From the NCBI GenBank assembly GCA_030512335.1, contig JAULSU010000007.1, forward strand, positions 1,426,001-1,490,000: DNA of 64,000 nt, in the 5' to 3' direction. The stretch's first letter is position 1; each line of letters begins with the position of its first letter. Under the pieces are notes generated by a model. That model did no database searches and had not been told where the DNA came from. It saw nothing but the letters and a program-made list of their open reading frames with translations. A program made the position numbers and the translations under genes. Shown one piece after another: positions 21,289-32,977 of the stretch. The DNA comes from Immersiella caudata. Lineage: Eukaryota > Ascomycota > Sordariomycetes > Sordariales > Lasiosphaeriaceae.

Positions 21289-21330
21289 TTTCCTGCAACG
21301 AATCTGGGCACCCCAAATTTCCTTTTTCGT
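21289..21330 (+). repeat. Left copy of dispersed inverted repeat
   Basis: Shares a core of about 42 bp (TTTCCTGC-ACGAA-CTGGG..., ending CCTTTTTCGT) with the reverse complement of 25381-25422. On the inner side of both copies are clustered GCTCAGG and GCTCACCCC motifs (21350-21415 and 25295-25375), like subterminal repeats of a DNA transposon. Confidence 0.55.
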
Positions 21331-22955
21331 ACCGCGACCACGTGACGTCGCTCACCCCGGATCAGGGCCGGCTCAGGGCGGGCTCAGGATTGGCTCAGTC
21401 TTGCTCACCCTCTGAACCATTTCTGGAAGGCTGCGCCGCAGCATCTATAACCACTTCAACTCTAGCCGAGCGAGCCCAAAATTGGTCCCATACATAAAAA
21501 TGGCTGCGCTGGTCCCCGTCTTCAGAAAGCGAATGGTTCCGCCTTAGCTTTTACCTCGATATCTCGCACCTATCGTGAAACCATGTAAGCCAGGCAGTCA
21601 TCCAACCTTTCCCAGAACATACGCAGTTTGTGATACCCCTAATATCTAACTATTTCCCGAGAAAGCTGTAACAGCGACGGCAGGAACCGCTGCGCCAACA
21701 GACTAAAAGATCCGTCAATGTAAGCACTTCGTGCTTGCACGCCTGCCAATTGAGCGCCATTTGGTCTGTGCGTTACAAGGGGGCTCGACTCGGCACTAGT
21801 ATTAGCTATCTTAGATAAATCAGATTCCTCAAACAGGGTAAACGCTTTAATAGTTATAACACGGTAACGTTGTGAATAGGAGTAATCGAGGAGGGATTAC
21901 AAAGGCAAGATAACCAGTAGGTGTAAGGTAGGTGTGGGTAGAAGAATCAATTAAAGCGTGGCCCTCCCTCGATCTAAGGTACGGCTACCGGTCTATTTAT
22001 CCTTAGAACCTTCTAGGGTTACCTTTATGGCCGGATCTGTAGAATCGGCCCGATGGCCTTTGGCAACAACATTCCAACCCCGCAACCTGCCGGCATTCTG
22101 GCTCCACTACCGCAACTGGAAGTGAGCTCGGAAGTCCTCGGCCTTAGCTCGCCTGGATTCCAATCCACGGCTTCAGGGGCTTCAGGGGTGGCCCTTGGCC
22201 ACCCTGTTACATTCTTATACTGGGTCAGAAAGAGGACTATCAGACCCTGACTTCGGAATCTGACAGGAAGATTAGCAAGTATTTACCATTACTGGTATTG
22301 CAGTTTAGAGCAGTGAGTGGGCTTAAGGTGGAATGTATCGAGCATAATTGCTGATATCGTCATCGCAGTCAATCCGAACTAAGGTAATATCGGTGTGGCC
22401 TCCTGAAAACGCATGTGGTCAATATACACCCCCATGGTCAAGCGATGAGCCTCCGGGTTATGACCAACGAGCGCGCTATTCGTTTTACTCTCAGTCGTTT
22501 TTATCGTCGACCCCGATATTAACCAGCGGGGAGCAAACTTCAAGCATGACGGGCCGGATCATCACACCCGGCATCGATGCGGACTTTAACACCAAGAAGG
22601 TAAACGTGACGTAACGCTCCGGAATCCCCTTTGCCCAACCCTCGAACGGTCAATCCGATAGCGAAGTACGTAACGCCTGGCAATGTCGGCTCACCGTGAC
22701 GGAATCCCCGAAGCGCTGTATCCCAAGGTGTGAAATCACCAGAATCTGCTCATCGTCAACGAGCACAGTTCCCTTCTCGGTCGTGAGAATGTCGCAAAGA
22801 AGGGGTTACCCTGTCTTGAGTCCTGATTCTTGACGAGATGCACTATTCTAAGTTCTCTCTTGGCTGTTGCCCTATGTTGTGGGTGCGAATGTGGAGCGGA
22901 CTGGCCCTTTGCAACTTCGAATGCAGTGTCGACAGGGTAGGCTGGTTGGCTGGCA

Positions 22956-23221
22956 AGTGGTTTCCAAAAAAACAGAGACACCAGAAGTGGTACGTACCCC
23001 ACTGGCACTAACAAGGCCCCTAACAGTTTGACCAGGTTCCATCAGCCCACTACGATCAACAAGATGGTGGATTCTATGGTAGTGCGAATGACGGATGTGG
23101 TAGCGTGCGAGGGTCAGATGACTGGATGGTAGTACCGGAAAGATACCTGTATTTCTTAGTAAATAAAGTGGTAGTGGCAATATTGGCCAGGTACCGTGTC
23201 TCTGTTTTTTTGGAAAGCACT
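22956..23221. mobile_element. MITE-like element with 26-bp terminal inverted repeats
   Basis: 22956-22981 and 23196-23221 are inverted copies over 26 bases with one mismatch (AGTGGTTTCC, seven A, CAGAGACAC). The 266-bp element has no coding potential. A target-site duplication is not clear. Non-autonomous; the parent transposon is not in the window. Confidence 0.65.
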
Positions 23222-23233
23222 TGGCTGGGTCCC

Positions 23234-23358
23234 ACCCATGGGTAATTGCGGCCTGTGCACGACAAATTTCGCCCTACTACAACCCTAAAAAAAAGTCAGC
23301 AGCAAAGGGTTTTGGCAGGGCGAAATTCGTCGTGCACAAGTCGCAATTACCCATGGGT
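23234..23358. repeat. Large palindrome, 42-bp arms
   Basis: Arms 23234-23275 and 23317-23358 are reverse complements at 39 of 42 positions, each arm including ACCCATGGGTAATTGCG and GTGCACGAC. The loop is 41 bases. All three differences are transitions. It lies 12 bp beyond the MITE-like element. A foldback MITE or a hairpin-forming element is likely. Confidence 0.8.
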
Positions 23359-23696
23359 ATCCATGGGTGGGTAATTCCCAGCACTACGACAGGGGGTGAC
23401 GGGAGGAAGCGTGAGGGCATGCTGCTTTGCAATTAGTTTCAGTGTCTCAAGCAGCCGAAGTGGAGCAACTCACCTTTCGCTTGCACAGTCGGGTCCGAGT
23501 CAAACATCTCGCTTTCTGGTGATGAGCGCACGATTTAGCGGTCGAGTGGCGGTATTTCGCTCATCCATGGGTGCAACGGCACAGTGGGAATAATGACGCG
23601 CTTGTTCATATTTTGACTAGGTACTTTTACCGTATTTATGGTTCACCCCGGTCCCACGATAAATAACCGGGTTCCAGACGGGACGGTACTGTATCA

Positions 23697-23765
23697 GGTA
23701 CATAGAGGTACATTTTCCTAGGTGGTATTGTACGAAGGTACATGTAGGTACCTGCAGGTACATCT
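23697..23765. repeat. GGTACAT-rich cluster
   Basis: Four or more copies of GGTACAT or AGGTAC within about 70 bases, irregularly spaced. Function is unknown. Confidence 0.6.
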
Positions 23766-25380
23766 ATCTCCCCTACATAAGTTCACAGCCACATTGCTCC
23801 CGTACTTACCACAGTTTTGTCAGTCTTCCCACACCATAAAACCACCATAAAACCCAGACCTTTTATTTTGCTTAATGCCTGTCCCGACCTTCACTCAGTC
23901 GTTCAATTTTACCTTACCAAACCTAGTTCAACACGACAGAAGCTTCTGTCTGTTCAAACCTTAATCCTTCCCTTTAATTCCAAAAGCACATTGTAAAGCA
24001 ACATCCTTAAACACCCCCGGTCTAGATCTGGGTATGTGCAATTAAGGCAGTTGCCGACCAACAGTGGACTGGGAGTTGACGGAACGGCCTGAAGGAGGTA
24101 CCGCCAGACTCCTGGTTAGTGTATGTATGGCGGCACCTACCCCTGCGACCCCTGGTTCCCCACTTCCTGCCCGTCCAAGACAAGGCAAGGCAACTTAGCC
24201 TTGACTTGGCAAGGTTTTGGCCCGCGGACCGCGGTCCAATACAACGTTTTGGCCGCTCACAAGCACTCACCCCACCCACCATCAGGACACAAACCATCCC
24301 CAGCCACATCAGCACCGCCACACCATTTTCTTCATGGATATGAATCTTGAAGCCATGATCGCCATCCTCGCCCTCATTGCGGCTCTACCTTCCTCATTCC
24401 TCATCCTATGGAACTGCATACAGCAACATCGAAGAGCCGGGCGAAGATCAGGTATGCGACTCACATTGCATCACTGCATTTGGGCTAGATGAATATCATC
24501 GGCTAATAAAACGGATAGCTACCGCCAATGAACTACTTCCAGTGGCCCGCAGGCCAACTCTTCAATGGCAGAACGTGCCTTATGATTCGCATTATAATTG
24601 TGGGCAATTAGCGGTACGACGACTACTTAGCGCCTCGATTGAAATCGTGGTTGATGATGGGGCTCCCTTTCCAACACTCCGGACGGTGAGCACGAATGAT
24701 TCGGGTTTTGGCCTTAGTCCAGTAATGTATGGTACTGGAAGATAAAAACAATCGAATCACCGGTGTATAAGCATATAAGTTGCCTTTATTACACTGAAAA
24801 GGGTGTAAATAAAGCGTGGCGTTCTACATGCCCCTCCGTTTCTTTCCCTCATTAACTTTGGTTTGCAAGTCTCAAGCGTAACCCCTTACCGAGTACGTGG
24901 AAAGAACGATGCGAAGGCTGCGTGCCAGACACCGGCCACCTAAGAGTGTGTGATCCGCTATTAATCAGAACAACCCTACATCTCATGCAGTTGCACATGT
25001 CGTCCTCTGCCGAATTTTGGGACTCGTGAATGGGAGCATAGAGAAGGGCATTCGGGCACATCTTACTACACTGCATGCAATCTTACGACTTTTCCGGAGG
25101 TTGCTCGGCTTTAACAATAGAGCTTCCAGCCCTAGTCACACACGTACACCCAGTACACATGTACGTTGTGATTGGAATTGTTTCCTGGGAGCTATTCTTA
25201 CAGATTACGCATCGTCTGCTTCTCATCGATAGGGAAATTTTAGCCGGAGGGACTAAAAAGGGGCCTCTGAGGCTGTGTGGCAGCGGTGTACGGGATCACC
25301 CCAGCTCAGGGAAGAATCAGGGAGAGCTCAGGACAAATCAGCTACAGCTCACCCCAGCTCACCCCAGCTCAGGATTGCGA

Positions 25381-25422
25381 ACGAAAAAGGAGATTTTCTG
25401 TGCCCCAGGTTCGTCGCAGGAA
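25381..25422 (-). repeat. Right copy of dispersed inverted repeat
   Basis: Reverse-complement partner of 21289-21330, with adjacent direct copies of AGCTCACCCC at 25345-25370. Together they bracket about 4.1 kb. Confidence 0.55.
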
Positions 25423-27789
25423 ACCAGGCTGGTTTGTTCGCCGTTTATTTATTCACCAGTCGCACTCGCCCCGGACACGGAGAGCGTCTTTCTCCTGGCA
25501 GTCACCCCTGGCAGGTGCGTTATAAGAAGCTACAGCCCCAGTCGGCAGGCACAATTGACACACAGTCGACCGCAGGTTACGTTTGGGGACGAAGCCCCGT
25601 GTATATACTCTGCAGAGTTATTTATTGCGATCGCATGGAGGGTTTTCCGCTGTTGCAACCGACGTTTATATGCTATATCAAATGAGGCGTTGCTCGTACT
25701 CCTGCTCGGAGGCAGGTTTCTGGTGTTTACCCTGCTCAGGGATAAGTCTTGTGTTTGCGTACATTGAACAACTGCGCACGTGACCCGTGTCAGTGATTGA
25801 AGAAAGGAGAGAAACGAGGGACAAAGAAGAGCGGACTAGCGCATATTTATAGGCAAACAGGTACACCGATTTAATAACACTTGACAAAATATTTAATCCA
25901 TTAACTCGAATTATCTCATGGGCAAAACCCGAGCTACCTCATGAAGCGCGAGTCATCATGATCCATCGTGTGATGCAGCGCTTAAACGGGCTTTGTCCAT
26001 GTTGAGTCAAGCCTGAATATCGTGCATGCGATGCACCGTTATAACCTTGTCGCCTGTCCAATCAGGTGGGCAAATCCATGCAAGTGACTCCATATCGCGC
26101 AACAATTGTCGTTACTTGACGCCAAGGACCATCATAAGTGGAGAGGGCAAACTTGAACCGTTGCAGATTGCAGATGCTGCGACCCGAAGACCGAGCGCGG
26201 GACACCCAGGCTGTTATTCGGGCAATCTGCAGATGTTGTTTGATTTTCGTCGACGTAAACCAACCGCTGAAGGGAAAAATCATCGTTTCCGAGGCGTTTA
26301 CATATCGACAAATACCACGCAATACCAGCGGAACGGTTTGGCCAATGTTGGCGGTCGCTGTGGGATCTTGAGTTTGTTCGCCATCACATTGACGTATCAG
26401 CGAGAGGAATTCTGGACCCACCCAGCCCATATACAATCGAGGCACTGATATACTTCGTGTGGCAGACCACCAGGCTCGTGTCGTTGCCCCATGGCCAGCC
26501 GTAACCCTACGGGGAATGCATCATGGTGACAGCGCCAGATGGCCCCTTGGAACTCGCCGTCGCTAGGTGAGGGTCAATGATACCAATATTTTGTTTGAGG
26601 AAAACTGCTCAACGAATACCTTCCAGTGAGTGCACTGTTCAGGGGCTCAATACAAACGCCGGAGTCTGCGATCGCGGCGTATCAAGAGCCCGGCCGTTGT
26701 CGTTGGCGCTTCCATGGCGCTAGTGCCGCATGAAGTTAGCGGGGCGTCCCGCTGCCAAGTAAGCCACCCTTAGGCGATCCGGCAATCCCAGATCTCGAAT
26801 CGCGACCACAACGGCGACGAAATCGCGAACCGTGTCACATGGTTGTGATTCGTCTGGAAGTTCCCGGGTCGTCTTATCCCCGACGGCAAGATTCGCTGGC
26901 TGGCGGGCGGACTCGCATTCGCTCTTTGTTCCAATTTTGGGGCTGTGCCGTCATCCGTCCAAGGCCCTCGGCGGGAGGGTGAGCCTACGCAGCCACTCTG
27001 ACGTCAGGTGTTTGTTTGAAGCGCTTCTAGAACAGATCAAGGAGAACTGAAGATCTCTTTAAGACGATTCAGGGCGTGGAGCGACAACTGGCGCGGTGGC
27101 GGATGGACGAAAACGGTCTTGTTGTCGTCAGGAGGTGTTCAGGGTCCATTGGCCAGGATTTTTTGACACGTGAAACCTAGCGGCGATAACGCAGACAGGC
27201 GCGCCCCACCTACTGAATGGTCGCCTGTGTCGCCCAATCAAGGATGGTCCACGAGATGCCCGCTTCCAAAGTTCCCCCGGCATTGGCGCCAATTCGGGGC
27301 AGGGTGCATCGCGCTTCCAAGTGCCACGCGTTGCCGTCCGTTGAGCGACGTCTACTGGCTAGCTCGTTGGAGACCTCCATCCAACTCGGAAGGGTTGTTA
27401 TCCGCGCAGTTCGTGCATTTGGTGGGCTGCCCACTGCGGGCTCGCTACGGCAGGCTCTCAACACCGACATCAATCCGTCTTCCCATTTAACACCTCCCTC
27501 TCGCCGTTTGCCTTAGTTTTCCCTCGACCGCGCGAATTCTCCTGGCTGACGACACCAAGAGCAGACGCGACCTAACACCAGCGATAAAGCGCGAACAAAG
27601 GGACACGCCTGAGACAAAGGTAAAACGCAACGCCGCCCCAGTCTGCTTGGCCAGACACCCGAAATAATACCCTTTGTTAGCGCGACGCCTTTAAAGCCTC
27701 CTTGAACCCTCCCACGGACTGTTTGATCTTTCTGGAAACAATTCATCCCATTTTTTTTTTCATCCCTACAATTGCATTTTACTGGAACA

Positions 27790-29118
27790 ATGGACAGCCG
27801 CTCTGTTTCCTCCCGACTGCGGGAGCTTCTAAAGGTACGCCTATCGGCCCCGGACCCCTACCCCTCACGCCCCAACTGCCCGCTGCTCTGGTCGCATCCC
27901 CAAATCCCAAATCCCCCAAACCATCTTCCCAAACCACAATTTCTAACAACCCACCTCCAGTTCCTGTCCACCGTCCAAGGCGACCTCTCCAACGTAACCG
28001 GCCCTCCATCCCTCCTCGCCCCCTCCTCTGTCGTCGAAGTAGGCCACGCCTACGCCCAACGCCCCTGCGCCTTCGCCGCTCCCGCCCTCGAACCCTCCCC
28101 CTCCCTCCGCGCCCTCCGCATCCTCCACTGGTTCCTCCTCTCCCTGCGCTCCCAGCTCTACGTCGCCGGCGCCCCCGGCGTATCCATCAAGAAGCCCCTC
28201 AACGCCTTCCTCGGCGAGCTCTTCTTCGCCTCGTGGAACGATGAAGAATCCAAGTGCACGACGCGTCTCGTGGCGGAGCAGGTCTCGCATCACCCGCCCA
28301 TTACCGCCATGCACATTGCCGATAGCGAGCACGGCATCCGGGCGGATGGGTATGCGAGGGTCGAAATGACGTTTAATGGGGCGGTGAATATCCGGCAGGT
28401 GGGACATGCGATGGTGCATATTGATAAGTACGAGGAGGATCATCTTGTGCCGCTGGTGGATGTCAAGGTTCGGGGGTTCCTTGGGGGTTGTATGTACCCC
28501 GAGATTACGGATACGTATGAGATTGTGAGCAGCGCGGGGTATATCACTGAGATCTGCTTCTCGGGAGAGGGCATGATCAGCGGGAAGAGGAACTCGTTCA
28601 AGGCGCGAGTGTACGAGAAGGGGGACACGAAGAGGTGCAGGCCGTTGTATGAAGCGACGGGGGTATGGAGTAAGGGGTGGAGCGTGAAAGATGTGGGTAC
28701 CGGAGAGAGAATGGAGGAGTTTGAGGTGGAGGTTGACGCGCCGGGGAATGAGCCGGTGGCGATGAGCATTGCGCCGCTGGAGGAGCAGGATGAGTGGGAG
28801 TCTCGCAGGGCGTGGGCCGGCGTGTTGGCCGGCATGGCGGCGGGGGATATGCGCGCGGTGTTGGCGGAGAAGACGAAAATTGAGCAGGCGCAGAGGCAGC
28901 TTAGGGCGAGGGAGAGGGAAGAGGGGAAGAAGTGGGAGCCGTTGTTGTTTAGGAGTCAGGAGGGCGTGGAGCACAAGGCTTTCCATGAGTTGGCGGAGGG
29001 TACGGGGTGGAGGCTGTGGGATGAGAGGACGAAGGGGGTTTGGAGGTTGGACGAGGGAAAGGCGACGGAGAAGGGTCAGGGGGAGACATTCAGGGGGGAG
29101 TTGACTCCGTTGGGGTAA
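27790..29118 (+). CDS. Oxysterol-binding protein (short Osh/KES1 type)
   Basis: Exon 1 27790-27834 (15 codons) and exon 2 27961-29118, with a 126-nt intron (GTACGC...CTAAC...CTCCAG) that is stop-free and a multiple of three, so it also reads through. Spliced protein 400 residues. The family signature EQVSHHPP is at residues 121-128 and the lipid-pocket string KKPLNAFLGE at 92-101. There is no PH domain or ankyrin repeats, so it is of the short ORP class. Such proteins exchange sterol for PI4P between ER and Golgi/plasma membrane. Sense composition switches from C-rich to G-rich at about 28270. Confidence 0.92.
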   Translation: MDSRSVSSRLRELLKVRLSAPDPYPSRPNCPLLWSHPQIPNPPNHLPKPQFLTTHLQFLSTVQGDLSNVTGPPSLLAPSSVVEVGHAYAQRPCAFAAPALEPSPSLRALRILHWFLLSLRSQLYVAGAPGVSIKKPLNAFLGELFFASWNDEESKCTTRLVAEQVSHHPPITAMHIADSEHGIRADGYARVEMTFNGAVNIRQVGHAMVHIDKYEEDHLVPLVDVKVRGFLGGCMYPEITDTYEIVSSAGYITEICFSGEGMISGKRNSFKARVYEKGDTKRCRPLYEATGVWSKGWSVKDVGTGERMEEFEVEVDAPGNEPVAMSIAPLEEQDEWESRRAWAGVLAGMAAGDMRAVLAEKTKIEQAQRQLRAREREEGKKWEPLLFRSQEGVEHKAFHELAEGTGWRLWDERTKGVWRLDEGKATEKGQGETFRGELTPLG

Positions 29119-30500
29119 CATTTGCATGTTTGCATCTGCGTTTAGCGTTGGCGTTGGTTGGTAGCATCTGCATTGCATCTTGGACACTCAGATTGCATCT
29201 TGGATATTTACATTAGCATCGTATGAATCATGACTGGTGTCTTGGTCGATTCGGAGTGGTTGTGCCTCGGCTTGAGATAATACTATATTACAAGTATTGC
29301 AACGAGTACTGTTTGTCCGTCCTGCTATTTACGTTATTATGATCCTACCTGGTGGGTAGCATGTAGGCAGGCCATTGAGATCATGTTCGACCGGCGCTAT
29401 TGTCGAGGCTTATCCACATTGCTAAAAGCAGAGGGATTTTATTTCGGTTTTATGGTTTGGTTCCCAAGTTGGTGTGATGCTAGTTCTCCCCAGACGTTGT
29501 CCCTGGGACGCCGAAGTAGACAAAGGCCACCCTCAGCCGGCCGCGGTTACTGTATCTGTCTTTATGAATGTTTTATGACCTCTTTGCGTATATCCCTGAT
29601 TCGCCATTTGTGTTGTTGACTGGCTTCCATTTCGGCCAGAATATCAACGTAGCATGAATTCATAAAGCAACACCTTCGTTAAAGCCGAACTTCTGATGGC
29701 TTCAAAATGTCAGGGGAGAAAGTAAAGACAAGAAACGGGTAGTCTTCCTTCGCTTTCGTACGCCGAGGAAAACACGCTACAGCATAGTCAGCCACGTTGC
29801 AATGTCTCCATCGAGGGATTGCGGAGAGCGAACATCACACCAGTTCAGGCTCAGCTTGGTAAGTGTGCTCCGGGACTGCTACCCGATGGCAAATGCTTGG
29901 TTACATTGAACCATTCTCTCTCCTCTTTCATCACCCGCGTCTCTCCGCCCCCACACGGCCAACATTAAGCATCAAAAATTCCGCCAGAAGCACCGGATCG
30001 TCCAATCCCAACCCCTCCAAAAACCGAAGTCCGAGAATATGGCACCCCGGCTCGGCAGATACCCTGTGACCTCCACTGTCGCGTCCCGGGCCGTCTCGGA
30101 TCTGTTTAACCCTCACGGCCCCGAAGCAGATTGGCCGGCGGTAAAAAGTAACAGGGCCAAGGGCTTGCCGATCCGGCAGCCAAGAATATCTTGCTCGTCG
30201 CTAAATCGGAAATAAACAAGACCTCGCATTCTCGAAGGTCGAGAACTCGAGCATGATTCCGAGGTCTTCGGCATCAAGCAGCGGAGTGGGTTGTCAGATT
30301 ACGACATGAAAAGTGTTCGGAGTCGGTGAGCAGGGTTCTGGGGATGAAAGAGATGGGTGCCCCCTGAACGACATCTAGCAACCCATTGGTGGTCGGTCAA
30401 CCCGCGACATAAAGAGGCCAAGACGTCCGCTCTCTGTCCGCCACTCACTAGTCCGCGTGCTGTACCCGTCTCTGTCCGACACAGCCGAAAGCAATCGTCG
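29119..30500. other. Intergenic, nothing recognised
   Basis: 1.4 kb without a recognised gene, repeat or RNA. It is the 3' flank of the oxysterol-binding gene and the promoter side of the FAD-oxidase gene. Confidence 0.5.
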
Positions 30501-32577
30501 ATGATGCAACTTCTGCAGCTTTTCGGCATCGCCATCCTGGCACTCTCCTCAAACGCCCACTCTTCGACTATGAGAATGAGTCCCTGACCGACGAAAAGCT
30601 CTTGAAACTTCTCCAGACCAAGGGCAGCCCCCAAACATCTCACCTCTTTGGGTTCGGCAACGGCTCCGCCCCAAACTCGAACTGGTTGAAGAGCGGCGCC
30701 TGTAGGGTCTTCCCTGGAGAGGAAGGTTGGCCGTCACAGTCCGTCTGGGACACGTTCAACGAGCTTCTCAGTCGCGACGCTCTGATCAAGACGGTGCCGC
30801 TGGCTGCCGTATGCTACCAGAACCTGGGCGTTTACGATGCAGCCAAGTGCACCGCAGTGAGGGAAACGTTTTCTAATCAGTATACGCAGTAAGCAGTGCC
30901 TCCGCCATTCGCAAGCCTGCGGGTCATAGACACGAGAACATACTTACGCGCATATGCCAGCGAAGACGACCCGACATCCGTCTTCTGGCCTCTCTTCCAG
31001 GGCCGGACGTGTATGCCTACCGATAAACCGAGCAACGGCAACTGCACACACGGCGGCTTTCCTGTGTATGCTGTCAATATAAGCAGCGTGAGCCAGATCC
31101 AGTTGACCGTCAACTTTGCACGCAACGCCAACCTGCGCCTGGTGATCAAGAACACGGGCCACTGCTACCTGGGCAAGTCGAACGGAGCAGGAGCGTTGAG
31201 CGTGTGGACACACAACCTCAAGGATATTGAGTTCTACAAACGGCTCGAGATACCCGGGTATACGGGGCCGGCGCTCAAAGTCGGTGCAGGCGTGACGGTA
31301 CTCGAGGTGTATAAGGCGGCCGACAGAAACGGCGTAAGCGCGTTGGGTGGCATTGCTGAGGTTTATTGACCCCCTCCCCCTCTGATATTTTCATAGCGCT
31401 GACAATAGCAGAGCGTCGGCTATGCGGGAGGATATGTTGCAGGTGGCGGACACACACCCCTTTCTGGTCTGTACGGGATGGCGGCAGACCACGTCATGGC
31501 GCTCGAGGTTGTCACGGCCGATGGCCGCTACATCACGGTATCCCCAGAGTCCAACGCCGATCTCTTCTGGGCTTTGAGGGGTGGCGGAGGGGGTACCTAT
31601 GGCGTGGTCACATCCGTGATAATTCGCGTTCATCCTGCCGTCCCAGTGGTGACGTCCGAGTTTTTCTTCGAAACATCAGCAAACGTGTCGGCCGAGGCTT
31701 TCTGGGAAGCGTTCCGCTCGTATCTGGGATTCTTCCCCACATACACTGGCGCCGGGACATACTCCTGGTGGAGCATCACGCCTAATGCAGGGTCCTACAG
31801 CTTTCGCATGATGCCGTTCTTCGCCCCCAACCACACCATCGCCTCTTTCGAGGCTCTAGTCAAGCCATGGTTCGATCGCATGCGCGAGCTGGGGATTGTC
31901 TTTGCAGCGAATACCACGCAGCACAATGCGTACCTTCCGGCGTATTTGTCCACGTGGGGAAGCAACGTGCTGCTCAACGGCGGTGGGAGAATCAGTGAGT
32001 GCAACTTCACCAACCCCAAGAAACCAAACCTAACCAGCTCTGCCCAGTGGTACCGAGCAACTGGCTCCTCCCCCGGCGTAACTGGGAGTCCCCGGCCAAG
32101 TTCAACGCTACTTTCCAGGCCATGCGGACGTATGTCGATGTGGGACGCATTCTGCGGGGCTATCACCAGGAGCCAGGCAAGCGCGCAGGCTCTGGCGCAG
32201 ACAACGCGATTCACCCCGCGTTTCGAGAGATGCTGAGCATGCTGATCCTCGGCGCGCGAGTTCCCTCGCAGACCCCGACGGTCGATGAGGTCAAGAAAGC
32301 GTCCCTGGAGATGCAAAACGACATCGTCCCGCTTTTTCGACGTGTGGCGCCTGAGAGCGAGGGCGGCGGGCAGTACTCAAACGAGGGGAACGTAGATGAA
32401 CCGGGATGGCAGGAGTCGTTTTACGGATCCCACTACGGCCGGCTTTTGGAGGTCAAGAAGAAGTGGGATCCGGCCCGTCTATTTTATGCTACAACGGGTG
32501 TTGGAAGCGAGGAGTGGGAGGTGAGAGATGGGGAGCAGGGCGTGCAAACTCAGAATGGCCGGCTCTGTCGGTTGTGA
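30501..32577 (+). CDS. Secreted FAD-linked oxidase (berberine-bridge/isoamyl alcohol oxidase type)
   Basis: Exons 30501-30888, 30961-31360, 31412-31994 and 32048-32577, with introns of 72, 51 and 53 nt, all GT-AG. The start gives a signal peptide, MMQLLQLFGIAILALSSNA. Domains: FAD_binding_4 with NTGHCYLGKSNGAGALSVWT (the His is the usual site of covalent FAD attachment) and GYVAGGGHTPLSGLYGMAAD, and a C-terminal BBE segment (YGSHYGRLLEVKKKWDPARL). About 630 residues; family members are secreted oxidases of alcohols or natural-product intermediates. Odd point: the signal-peptide frame and the following frame (FDYENESLTDEKLLKLL) differ by one base between about 30550 and 30585, with no GT donor available. 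Total exon length is 3n+2, consistent with one missing base, so it is a disabled gene, an assembly error or an unrecognised start. Confidence 0.85.
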
Positions 32578-32977
32578 GAAAGAAGTTGAAGTGACGTGTG
32601 CTGTCAAGATTCAATGGACTTTTGTTTGTTCCAGGTTGTCATGTTCCAGGCGGTGGGCCTGAAGTGGTACGACAGTGGAGCCCCAGAGATGCGCTCCGTA
32701 TACGCACTGTGCCTATTGTGGGGCATTGCTGTGGGACTTGCTGCGGGACTTGCCACGACCCAATTTCGCGACGGCAACATTGACTCTCCCCAATGTTCAT
32801 CACGAACGACATCACGAACGACGACGGGCGCTGCGAAGCGCCAAGAGGTCCAATTCGGCGGATGGGGTTACTTCATATTGTTTGCAAAACTGTGGACGAG
32901 TGAACATCACCCTCGAATTGCGGGCAAGCGGAAGCGGAAGCGGAAGAGGTCGACAGTCTCACCAGACGCGCCTCAGC

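Larger units (their letters stand above)
20993..27789. other. 6.8-kb gene-free, repeat-rich region
   Basis: No protein family was recognised on either strand in this stretch. It holds an inverted repeat pair (21289-21330 and 25381-25422), a MITE-like element, a large palindrome and GGTACAT-rich DNA, each listed separately. Open frames are short and overlap. The last several hundred bases are presumably the promoter of the oxysterol-binding protein gene. Confidence 0.55.

Noticed and set aside
27943..29187. 414-codon open frame antisense to the oxysterol-binding gene
   Set aside because: Same cause: the sense frame has clear family motifs, the antisense has none.
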